Shown here: positions 54,561 to 64,000 of the stretch, in pieces
How positions within the stretch are numbered: the first letter of the stretch is position 1
Layout of the letters: each line of letters starts with the position of its first letter
Source: Parietaria judaica
Taxonomy: Eukaryota; Streptophyta; Magnoliopsida; Rosales; Urticaceae
NCBI GenBank assembly: GCA_954871525.1
Contig: OX940869.1
Coordinates: 17,450,001 to 17,514,000, forward strand
Direction: 5' to 3'
Length of the DNA stretch: 64,000 nucleotides
Made by a program: the position numbers and the translations under genes
Notes under the pieces: model-generated
Databases searched by the model: none
Told to the model about the DNA's origin: nothing
The model's input: only the letters and a program-made list of their open reading frames with translations

Positions 54561-55954
54561 TCAACTAATTAGCACACTTTTATCCGTGGGAAAATAAAGA
54601 TACGAAAATAAATAAATATAAGTTAGGCTTTTGTTGACACCGAGACGAAGGAGTTCGCACTTAAGTGTCTTCCTCATGTACTCCAGCAGTATTGCATGGT
54701 TGTAGATGTACTTCGTGACCGTCTTTGCCTTTGCGATGGGTTTTGCAATAATGCCACGCTTCGCAATATCCTCGAACATGAGGTCGATGCAATGGGCTGC
54801 ACACGGGGTCCAGTATATGTTGAACTTCTTCATCAGATCCTTATCGGCTTTCACGTAAGCCGAACCGTTATCGGTGATGATCTGGACCACATTCTCAGGA
54901 CCGACGTCCATTATGACGGTCTTCAAGACTCCGTAGATGTACTTGTAGTTCTTGATCGTATCCAATGCATTTATCGACTTCAAGAAGACCGTCTTCCCCC
55001 CGAGTAGACCATGAAATTAAGGATCGAGAGATTGGTCGGACCCGTCCAACCGTCGAACATGATCATGCACCCTTTGACAGCCCAAATCTTTCGAGCTTCG
55101 TTAACCATTCGTTCCAATTCTTCCACCTCCAAAGGCAAGTACTTCTCTGTGATCTCGTACGGGGTCGGAATTGACATACCTTCTCCTGTGTTGATAAAAT
55201 ATAATTAGTTACGCACTTCAAAAAAATAATCTATTACTAATTTACTACCATAAAAAAATTAATAAATTATTTACCTGCTTCCATGAAGCCGTGCACCATA
55301 TTATGAAAGTGGGGGAACTTCACTTTTATAAACGAAACGCCTTCGTGAATGAAGAACTTGCTCACGAGATGGTGTACTTTATCCACCAGCTGCGGCCAAA
55401 ACGACAACGTTATCTTCTTCTGCTTTGCCGAATCCGTTATAGTACGAGCCCGCCGGCGTTCCTCTTACAGCTGCAGGCCTAGCCGAAGAAGATCCACCCT
55501 GCTGAGTGCCACCGTGAGCTGGAACTTGGCTGCGATGGAATTCCTCTGCCCCCTCTGCCGCCGCTTGTTGTCTCGTTCGTTTCATGTGGCGGCGAACTTA
55601 AGCCTTAGTCTACTTACCCTCCGCGTCTACCTCATCTCGTATGTCCGTGAATTGTTCGTATACGTCGACGGGAACCCTCGCAAGGTCCGCGCGCATCTCG
55701 CGCCTAACAATTTCTTCCATCTCTTTATTCTTGGCTTTTTTGTGAAACTGCCCGAGGACGCCTCTGCACACATCTTTTGCCTCTGGCGTTGCATCAGGGC
55801 ACAGTTTGGTGTTCTTATGAGGATCGTTACTGGCAATGTGGTGCTTCATCCTCGTTATTCCACCCCCTCTGATAACGAGCCCGCAGTAATTGCATTGGAA
55901 ACTATTACCGATATGAGTACAATGTTCTCTTGCGGGATCCAGAGCCATCTTTGA
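54561..55954 (-). pseudogene. hAT-family transposase (BED finger and DUF659), truncated and frameshifted
   Basis: First exon from 55,948: BED-type zinc finger (FQCNYCGLVIRGGGITRMKH) and an acidic/basic helix; a Ser/Gly/Ala-rich linker follows in another phase (55,379-55,585). An intron with GTAAATAA...CAACACAG lies at 55,186-55,274. Downstream is a DUF659-type segment: EITEKYLPLEVEELERMVNE, MIMFDGWTGPTNLSILNFMV, a frameshift in a six-base G run (54,996-55,001, minus strand), then NVVQIITDNGSAYVKADKDL and WTPCAAHCIDLMFEDIAKR. The frame ends near 54,616 without the C-terminal hAT dimerisation domain. It is a transposon remnant and not a host gene. Confidence 0.8.
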
Positions 55955-56879
55955 TTACCTACAAACAAATGAGGATATGTAAATTAAACTTGAATTAAAA
56001 TTTAAAACAATTGAATCAATAATGAATTAATTATTACTTAGTAAGCTAATAATCAAGAATCGGACCCTAAATCAACTATAAAATCAATAATCAAATAATT
56101 ATTACTTAGTAAGCTAATAATCAAACCCTAAAGTATAAAATCAAAATAAAAATATGAAATTATTAACCTAAATAAGGAATCAAGAACACTAATCACAATA
56201 ACAATCAACCCTAAAGTATAAAATCACAATAAAAATATGAAATTGATTACTTAAATCAAGAATCAAGATCACAAATCACAATAACAATAACAATCAACCC
56301 ATTTTAAGTTAAAACTTTTAACATTAAAGCTCAAGAACACAAGCATCCCATTTTCAAAAATTCATCATATTCATTATTCATCATCAAGTTTAACATACAA
56401 GTTGAAAATCATACAATCCCTAAACATAAAATGTAAATCTCGAGCATACCTTGCGATTTTCTGCTAAAAATATTTCACAAACCCTAAAAATATTAATTCC
56501 CCCCTAATCAGCAAGCAAATTCGCAAATAGCCAAAATAAAATGAAATAAGTGGAATTTCCATAGACATACCTTGCGATTTTCCCCAAAAACGTGCGAAAA
56601 ATGAGAAGTTTTGGGCTGCAGCTTGCGAAATTTGACGGAGAGGAGAGGGGCGCCGAATGTTTATCGCGAAAAAGGAGAAATGAGGAAAGGGTTCTGAAGC
56701 TAGTTTTTTTTTTCTTCGAAATTCGAGGCTCGTAACTTTGTTTTTAGGCTAAAACGACATCGATTTTTTTTTTTGAAATTCGAACAACATATCTCGATAA
56801 ATCCGAAAACAACAGCGATTTATTTGGAATATCGTATCGCATATCTGATTCTAGCGGCATGTCGTGGAAATATCGCCGA
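55955..56879. other. 5' non-coding region of the hAT element
   Basis: AT-rich, with two pairs of drifted duplications (ATTATTACTTAGTAAGCTAA at 56,030 and 56,097; CCCTAAAGTATAAAATCA at 56,131 and 56,210) and a repeated CATACCTTGCGATTTTC word (56,446 and 56,568) that could be splice-donor proximal copies. Confidence 0.5.
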
Positions 56880-56903
56880 TATGCCCCGATATTTAAAACC
56901 ATG
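56880..56903 (-). repeat. Candidate terminal sequence of the hAT element
   Basis: Minus strand reads CATGGTTTTAAATATCGGGG, a form often seen at hAT ends of this BED/DUF659 group. No partner at the other end and no target duplication was located. Confidence 0.35.
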
Positions 56904-57498
56904 ATATATATATATATATATATATCACACCTACCCTCTTTTCATGTATGTTGTAGCCATCAATTTTAATTATTAAACAATATTCTCCAAATGCTTTGAA
57001 TGTCTTTCTCCTCTATGTCACTGCCTTGTCCGTTGCTTCTTCTCCTCTTGCCCAACTGGCTCAGTCTGTAATTCGGTCAAGGGTATAATACTTATGGCTG
57101 AAGGGCAGAAGAAGATGAAAGAACGAATGATGCGGTCATAGAGATGTTCCTTATAACGATGCGTCTATAAATTTGACTTATATATCCCTCTCCTCATCTC
57201 TGATAATTATCAATCTTTCGAAAAACTTTCCATTTATAGTATAATGTTCTCACTTTGTTTATTATTTGTTAATTGTTGAAGATTCACCGAGAATCCAAGA
57301 TTAAATTAAAGAGAACTTTTGCTAGTCGTTGGAGATTATATATTTTTATTATTTTTCCTGTTTGTGTGGATATTAATATTGTTGATGTATTTTTTTTTGT
57401 GTTATCGATGTATTAGAAATTGTTAATTATAAAACTTACTGCTCATGTTCGGTTTTTCGATGATTTTTTCTCAATCTCGAGGCGGAGAACACGGGATA
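56904..57498. other. TA microsatellite and AT-rich DNA, no gene
   Basis: (TA)n at 56,904-56,926. The remainder up to the RLP pseudogene has no recognised feature. Confidence 0.5.
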
Positions 57499-58736
57499 TC
57501 ATGGATAACCACTTTCCCTTATTGCCACCATAATTTTTTCAATGATTAATCCGACTGAAAATCTACATATGAATCTCATTGCGATAACTTCCCAAGCGAA
57601 GCTAAAAGGACAGGACGCATCTTCACGTTCTTCTTCAAAAGATGAAGGTTGCGGCTCCCGGGCTTCACACTTATTTTGCAATGGAAACCCACACAATCTC
57701 AAGTTTCCCTCGAAGGAAGTGCTTGTGAAGGTGCCAAGTTGGCCTGCTTGTGGAATTGTCCCCGCAAGACGGTTGTAAGAGACATTGAGGTATTGAAGGA
57801 AAGTGTGTTTGGTCAGCTCTTGCGGAATCTTTCCGAGAGTCTGTTGGTCGAGAGATCAAGCGATTCTAGATTTGGTAAGTTCTCCAGTGATGCTGGTATG
57901 TGACCGCTGAGGTTGTTGTTCGAAAGGTCGAGAGAGAGAAGTCCTTTCTGAATCACAATAGTGTCTGGAATTTTGCCATTGAAGTTGTTGTTTGAAAGGT
58001 CCACGACGGATAACGCTTCATTGATAACATCATAGTGTATTCACACCCTTGATTTTTATTGAAAATGAAGGAGATCGGTAGATGTTAACCCGTCATTGTT
58101 TGTAGTCAAAACTACTTGTGAATACTTTGCTTCTTTTGTTGTGGTGTCTTCTTGCATAGCTTCCCAACATCGAAAGTATTGTGATGGCAATGCACCGCTA
58201 AAGTTGTTGAGTGACAAGACAACTATGTTTAGTTGTTGAAAATAATAATTTGCTGTTTTTGGCTTTATTATTTCCCCGTGAAATCTATTCGATCCCAAAA
58301 TTAGAACTTGCAACTCGGGGAGCGTCCCTAACCAGTGCGGGAAGACATCATCGAGCTTGTTGTGTTCGAAATTAAGGAGCTTAAGCATCGTGCAATTGGC
58401 GAGTGAACGGGGAAGCTTCCCTTGCAATTTGTTAACACCAAGATCAAGCAGCTTCAGTTGATTTTTGTTTGTAGAAATTTGAGGAGCTTTTTCAGAGAGA
58501 GTGATCGCTCTTGCATCAAGAATATTGCAGAATTGAGGTGGAATTTCGCCAGAAAAATTATTATCATTAACTTGATACTCAATAATTGAAGGGGGAGGTA
58601 TTGGGATTGATCATGTGAAGGAGTTCTGAGAAACTTAGAAGGAAAGCATGTTTACAAACTGAAGAATTGGTGGAAAATAACCTCTCATGAAGTTATCTTG
58701 TATGAATAAATTTTTTAAAGTTTGTGTGCTCATATT
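57499..58736 (-). pseudogene. LRR receptor-like protein (RLP/Cf-type), fragment broken by element E
   Basis: Read from high to low coordinates: island/LRR region with SIIEYQVNDNNFSGEIP (before it a stop near 58,603), then LKLLDLGVNKLQGKLPRSLA, LKLLNFEHNKLDDVFPHWLG and LPELQVLILGSNRFHGEI, a loop segment (58,056-58,200), a frame change, VVDLSNNNFNGKIPDTI-like repeat, LLSLDLSNNNLSGHIPASLE and LPNLESLDLSTNRLSE, a frame change, then LRLCGFPLQNKCEAREPQPS and a hydrophobic membrane segment ending near 57,499. This is the C-terminal third of a plant RLP, a family that includes pathogen-recognition receptors. The N-terminal part is absent because an LTR begins at 58,737. Confidence 0.8.
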
Positions 58737-59530
58737 TGTTAAGGTCGGATTTGGTCAAATCCATCCTCAACACAACTCGTGTCGTTTTGTCCATAAACGA
58801 CATGAGGGAGGCGAGGAAGTTCATCGGCGAAGAGGGAGTTATCCCCGAGGAAGGACATCCCCGAGGAGGAATACCCCGAGGAGGTTCATCAGCGAGGGGA
58901 CGCAGCCACGCGAGCAAGCGGATCGCGATGAAGCGTCCCATCACGACTCGACGAGGAATTTCGTCATGATGATCATGCAGAGCCCGATGACAGCCGAAGA
59001 GACGTGCATTTAATGAAGCCGACCTACTCACTCGATGAGAGCGTCAGCGACGGAGGCCTGCAAAGCCGAATGACGGCTGACGAGACGCGCATTTAATGCG
59101 GCGCACCTACCCATTACGGCAGCATGCTCGGAGGTGACATAAAGTGAGGATAAACCCCGCTGCCTTCAAATCACGTCAGAGAGTGATGATTAAAGAGGAA
59201 AAAGGCGGGAAAAATAGAGCAGGAAGGCATTGTAAACTCTATAAAAGGCAAGATAAGCCTCATTTGTAGGGGTTGGTGGTTCGAACAAAAGGGAGAGAAA
59301 AAAGACTCAGCAAAGGCAAGAAAAAGAGATCTTGTAATAGAAAGGGGCCTCAGAAAGAGAATTATCTGAAGCTCATGATCCTTCATCTGTCCAGCTATTT
59401 AACGGAAGAAAACCGAGCTCATTTCGGAAATCATAATAAAACAGAGATACTCATCATTTGCTGTCATTTTATTTATTATTTGATGATTGTCTTTGTGACT
59501 GGAAAAGGGTGGTGAAAAACCCCCTCTACA
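58737..59530 (+). repeat. 5' LTR of element E
   Basis: 794 bp, TGTTAAGGTCGGATTTGG...CCCCCTCTACA. TATAAAAG at 59,240-59,247. Homologous to 6,140-6,848 (reverse) and to 6,059-6,139. Confidence 0.9.
59240..59247 (+). promoter_or_regulatory. LTR TATA box (E)
   Basis: TATAAAAG about 290 bp before the LTR end, conserved in the A copy. Confidence 0.5.
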
Positions 59531-59533
59531 GTT

Positions 59534-59551
59534 TGGCGCCCACCATGGGGC
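59534..59551 (+). promoter_or_regulatory. Primer binding site (tRNA-Lys-like)
   Basis: TGGCGCCCACCATGGGGC, three bases after the LTR. As far as I recall, it is complementary to the 3' end of plant tRNA-Lys(CUU) with one mismatch (A for G at position 12). Confidence 0.75.
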
Positions 59552-59595
59552 TTTGTTTTCTTTCTAACTCACAGCCAGGAATTTGAAGGAACGAG

Positions 59596-62500
59596 ATGTC
59601 GACTAGCGATAACGTCATCACCGTAGAAGGGGACGCAGTCTTAGCCATGGAGAGACTCCGGGAGCAGCTGGCCGAGGCCAACGCGAGGGTGATGGAGGCA
59701 ACACGGGTGGCCGAAGAGGCGGCCAAGAAGGCAGAGGAGCAGGAAGAGCGGAACGGACAACTTACTGCCCTTCTGGAGCGGGCGAGTCAAAGAAGAGAAG
59801 GTCCGGAGAGCACGATCGTGGGATCATCAGCTCGGGGAGCGGTTGGAGTAACGGTGGAGGGAGAGCAAGGCAACCTGACGCCTCAAGCGCTGCCGATCGT
59901 TAGGGATCTCTTCAATGCCGCCGGCGTGACACCGGCGAATGCGACAAACCCGCCGGGAGGCTTAACAACCACCATAGCGGAAACAATCCAAGAGGAGGTC
60001 CAGAGAGCGATGAGGGAGATATCCTCAAGCATGGAGGCGAAGATGGGGTACGTAACCTCGCAGGTGCATAAAGCCACGAGCGCGGCGCCCGAGATCGATA
60101 GGTTGGTGAAGGAGGCCAGGGTGACGTCTTTCTCGGCAAAGATCCGCGGTGTGGAGCTAGGAGAATTGCCAAAGGTCAGGCTCTCGCAGTACAGAGGAAC
60201 TTCGGACCCAAACACCCACGTGAAGTCATTTCGGATCGCCACGGAGCGCGTGGGCGGCGAGGAAACGAAGCTGGAGGCCATACTGTGCCACCTCTTTGTC
60301 GAAAGCTAGCAGGGCCCGGCGAGCGACTGGTTTGCTAAGCTACCATCGGAATCCATAGGCGACTCCGATGAACTCGTCACTTGTTTCCTGCGGCACTATT
60401 CGATGTACGTCCAGTACGAGGCAACCGTTACGACTCTGTGGAACCTTTCACAGGGGCGAGAATAAACCCTCCGACAATACGTCGGAAGGTTCAAAGACGT
60501 CATGGTCAAAATCCAGGGGCTCGATAGCGTCGTCGCTATTCAGGCACTGAAGCATGGGCTATGGTATTTGGCTCCTTTCCGTGAGGAGTTAATAAAAATG
60601 CGCCCGTTGGCGATCGAGGATGCGCTCCACAGGGCGACGCTCTTCATGGAAATAGAAGAGGAGACTTTGGCCCAGAGGAAGATCCACGAAGGTGGAAGCA
60701 AGGGAAGGCAGCATGGAAAGAGGGAAGGTGGGGACGGAGGAGATGCCTCATCATCCCGAGCGAGGAAGGGAGAAGAAGACCGAAGAAATCCCGGTGAACG
60801 ACGAGGTCGGGAAGCTCCAAGGCAAGAAGTGTATCACGTTGACGAGCGCAAAGATCGTGACTATGATCGAAGAGACCGCTACCAAGGAGGATCCTCGGAA
60901 GACCGAGGACAATTCCCTGATTATCGAGGAGGATCCTCGGAAAGCCGAGGACGATTCTCCGATGATCGGGGAAGACCCTCGGAAAACCGAGGACGCTACC
61001 CCGACGATCGAGGAGGATTCTCGGGAGACCGAGAACGGTACCCCGAGGATCGAGGAGGATATCCGGGGAACCAGGGAGGGTTCTCTAACGACCAAGGAAG
61101 ATCTTCTGAAAACCAAGGGGGATCCTCGAGGTCTGAAGGCCGAGGGGGTTTCTCGGGAGGCCGAGGGGGTTTCTCGGGAGGCCGAGGAGGTTTCGGGCCG
61201 AAATTTTGGCCAAAAGATATGAGCAAATTCTGCGATTACCATAACTACAATGGCCACGCCACTGAAGATTGTGCCATGCTGAAGAAGGAGCTCCAGAGAA
61301 GATACGCGACAGGGGACTTCAGGGACTTCACATACAAACCTCCCGTGCCTTGGAATAATGGGAACAGGGCATGGCAGGGCCAGCAAGAAGAACCTACGAA
61401 CGATGGGAAGGACGGCCGAGACGGGGCAAAAAGGAACCTGGCAATCGAGCCGCCACCGGCGAGGCATAGCGAGGAAGACCGACCGGCCTCGAGAACGAGA
61501 ATCGAGGTAATCATGGGCGGATCACGATTCTGCGAGGATTCGGTCAACAGCATAAAAGCTTTCCAGCGGAGGGGGAAGGAGCACGGTCAAGAAGACGTGA
61601 AGATGGGCGCCGCAGGCGCAAGAATAGAATTTGTGGAGAATGAGGATTGCGCAGACATGCACGACGATGCTCTGGTCCTCGAACTCAGCGTCGGAGGGTG
61701 TGAGGTTTGCCGCATCCTCGTCGACAACGGAAGCTCGGTCGACGTCATTTTTTATGAATGCTTGACGAAGATGGGCATCGAGGGACTCGCGATAGGAGGA
61801 CGACCCCGCAAGGTGTCAGGTTTCAATGGGGATGTCGCCGTCTCGATGGGGACAGTACACCTCCCGGTCCGCGCAGGGAGCATCAACCGGATGACGGAGT
61901 TCATGGTGCTAAACGTCCCGTCGCATTTCAACATTATCCTGGGGAGACCTTGGATCCACTCCATGAGGGCCGTGCCGTCAACCTATCACCAAAGCATAAA
62001 GTTCCCGGGAAGGAGAGAGGGGGAAGTCGAGGAGCTCAAAGGAAGCAGGGACGCATACCGGATCTGCTACATGATGCATCACAAGTCGATGACTGCCGAG
62101 AAGGGAACCAAGCAGACGGAGAAGGGAGAGCCGGCCGGATTATAGCAATTAGCGACGCCCGCCCCAAAGTTTCCCGGGCGGAGTGAAGGGCGGGGGAAGA
62201 GCGTCGGTAGCACAGCCAGGGTTCTTAGCACGGAAGACGTCGAGGCTCGGGGCGCCGAAGAAAGAAAGGGATGAGCGCAGATCGAAGGAGTGGAGCGAGT
62301 TTGCATCGACGAATCCGATCCTACTCGGACGGTCGGAATAGGCACGGAGCTCGATCCGGATACCAAGGCACAACTAATCAATTTCCTCAAGAGGAACCGG
62401 GGGAGTTTCGCTTGGTCTCACGAGGACATGCCAGGGATCGACCCCTCGGTAACAGCTCATCGCCTCAACGCCGACCCAAGGCACAAGCCCGTCGTACAGA

Positions 62501-64000
62501 AAAGGAGAAAGATGGCCCCCGATAGAAACAAGATCATCAACGACGAGGTGGACAAGCTGCTCTCGATGGGAACCATCCGAGAGGTAAAATATCCCGAATG
62601 GCTGGCTAACACAGTCGTCGTAAAGAAGAAGAATGGCAAATGGCGAGTTTGTGTGGACTTCACCGACCTCAACCGAGCCTGCCCGAAGGATAGTTTCCCG
62701 ATGCCGCATATAGATCGCCTCGTCGAAGCCACCCACGGCTACGAGCTTCTCAGCTTCATGGATGCGTATTCCGGATACCACCAGATTAGGATGCACCCGG
62801 AGGATGAAGAGAAGACCGCCTTCGTCAGCGAGAGAGGCACGTACTGCTACAAAGTCATGCCCTTCGGACTGAAGAACGCCGGAGCGACTTATCAAAGGCT
62901 GGTGACCAAGATGTTCCACAAGCAGATCGGGAAGAGCATGGAGGTGTACATTGACGACATGGTCGTCAAATCCCTGAAAGCGGCGGCGCACGTTGAGCAC
63001 CTGGAAGAATGTTTCGAGATTCTAAACCTGCACGGGATGAAGCTGAATCCCACTAAGTGCACCTTCGGTATGTCCTCGGGAAGATTCTTGGGCCACATGG
63101 TCACTCGGCGAGGAGTCGAAGCCGACCCCGAGCAAATCGAGGCAATCAAGAGCATGCCCTCGCCCAAAAATCGAAGAGAGATTCAGAGATTGACCGGGAG
63201 GATTGCTGCTCTAAACCGATTTATCTCGCGATCGGCCGACAAAACCCTTCTTTTCTACGAACTATTAAGGAAGAACAAAAAGTTTGAGTGGACCGAGAAA
63301 TGCGAGGAAGCCTTCTAGGCGCTGAAGTCCTACTTGTCATCGCCGCCCGTTATGACGAAACCAAGACCGGGGGAGCCATTATACTTATACATCGCTGTTT
63401 CTGATCGCGCGATCAGCCAAGTGCTTGTGCGAGAGGAGGATGGGGAGCAGAGGCCAGTCTCCTACATCAGCAGGAAACTCCTTGACGCCGAGACGAGATA
63501 CCCTCAACCCGAGAAACTTGCTCTGGCAGTATACGACGCATCGGAGAGACTGAAGCATCACTTCCAAGCCCACACCATCGTTGTCATGACCAACAGACCC
63601 ATCCGCACTATCATCCACGGCCCGAGCCAGTCGGGAAGGGTCACGAAGTGGTCTATAAAGCTGGGAGCGTACGACATTGAGTACAAGCTTCGGACAAGCC
63701 TCAAGTCTCAAGTGCTCGCAGACTTCCTCATCGAATTGCCAAAGGATCCGGTAGACCCGGGCGACAAAGCCGGCATCTGGAAGCTACAAGTCGATGGATC
63801 CGCTACAGCGCAAGGATCTGGGGTAGGGATCAGGATCACCTCCCCTAGGGGAGACGTGATAGAAAAAGCCTGTCGTCTCGCATATCGCTCCACCAACAAC
63901 GAGTCGGAGTATGAGGCGCTCATCATCGGGATGCAATCATCCTTGGCAATCGGGGCGAAAAACTTGCATGCTTTCTCGGATTCGCAGCTGGTGGTGAAGC
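59596..64000 (+). pseudogene. Gag-protease-RT-RNase H polyprotein of element E, five in-frame stops
   Basis: A single phase runs from ATG 59,596 to the window end, interrupted by stops at 60,307 (TAG), 60,463 (TAA), 62,143 (TAG), 62,272 (TGA) and 63,316 (TAG). Domains: coiled-coil N-terminus (LREQLAEANARVMEATRVAE); gag core with HVKSFRIATERVGGEETKLE and DWFAKLP; Arg/Gly-rich repeats (60,889-61,196); zinc knuckle CDYHNYNGHATEDC (61,231-61,272); retropepsin with VDNGSS near 61,720; RT with WRVCVDFTDLNRACPKDSFP, MPFGLKNAGATYQ and YIDDMVVKS; RNase H; and the additional RNase H (LQVDGSATAQGSG) from about 63,780. At 63,316 element D has Gln, so a C-to-T change explains that stop. The polyprotein is truncated by the window edge. 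Confidence 0.9.
60889..61196 (+). repeat. 42-bp in-frame repeats coding an Arg/Gly/Ser-rich gag segment
   Basis: Units of 42 bp (14 aa) begin at 60,889, 60,931, 60,973, 61,015 and 61,057 (GSSEDRGQFPDYRG-like), shortening to 21-bp RGGFSGG units before the zinc knuckle. The repeat keeps frame, and opens long ORFs in other frames that I do not call. Confidence 0.85.

Larger units (their letters stand above)
58737..64000 (+). mobile_element. Element E: Tat-lineage Ty3/Gypsy, 5' half
   Basis: Starts with a complete LTR, primer site and gag-pro-pol in one frame, and runs off the window inside the second RNase H. The extra RNase H and the tRNA-Lys-like primer site place it in the Tat group. LTR family is shared with element A. 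It lies in the RLP pseudogene; the left flank is ATATT, and the matching duplication would be outside the window. Five in-frame stops make this copy defective. Confidence 0.9.

Noticed and set aside
60692..61467. ORFs in other frames across the gag repeats of E
   Set aside because: The 42-bp repeat opens all frames; only the frame continuous with the zinc knuckle and protease has domain content.

Overview
This is nuclear DNA from a flowering plant, most likely a eudicot. It is AT-rich with spliceosomal introns, degenerate plant gene families (malectin-like receptor kinase, leucine-rich-repeat receptor-like protein) and long nested LTR retrotransposons. I see no intact host gene, no rRNA or tRNA gene, no CRISPR array and no prokaryotic signature. 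The assignment is to seed plants in general; I cannot name a species.

Layout. 1-6,848: 3' part of a Ty3/Gypsy Tat-lineage element ('A'), with two tandem-repeat blocks, decayed minus-strand ORFs of the plant 'putative gypsy-type transposase' class, and an LTR arranged as a palindrome. 6,849-24,695: a defective Tat-like element ('B', minus strand) with its own antisense ORF, split by a complete chromovirus-type Ty3/Gypsy element ('C', 11,054-20,296) with near-identical 2.26-kb LTRs, TSD TTCTG, a tRNA-iMet primer site and one uninterrupted 1,498-aa gag-pol ORF. 24,696-32,560: Mutator-like transposase remains, long arrays of degenerate repeats in opposite orientations, a MITE candidate, a fold-back element and a duplicated ~320-bp segment. 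32,563-34,357: malectin-like receptor gene broken at the start of its kinase domain. 35,189-47,211: full-length but deleted Tat-like element ('D', plus strand, TSD ACACA), same family as B, carrying a solo LTR (TSD TGAGG) inside its integrase and an antisense ORF before the 3' LTR. 47,217-58,736: possible Copia-like LTR, a divergent minisatellite, a 601-bp hAT-type MITE with an 8-bp TSD, a decayed hAT transposase and an RLP pseudogene. 58,737-64,000: 5' half of another Tat element ('E', plus strand, same LTR family as A), cut by the window edge.

How the parts relate. A/E and B/D are two related Tat families. In A, B and D the order is pol end, short tandem repeats, ORF opposite to gag-pol, AT-rich spacer, polypurine tract or LTR. 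B and D have lost catalytic parts of pol but keep a long antisense ORF. The insertion order is readable. C entered B's antisense ORF. A solo LTR entered D's integrase. An A-family LTR abuts and interrupts the 3' LTR of B. E interrupts the RLP gene. The most notable items are the antisense ORFs in otherwise deleted elements, the LTR palindrome at 6,059-6,180, the young intact element C, and the truncated malectin receptor beside a duplicated promoter-proximal block.
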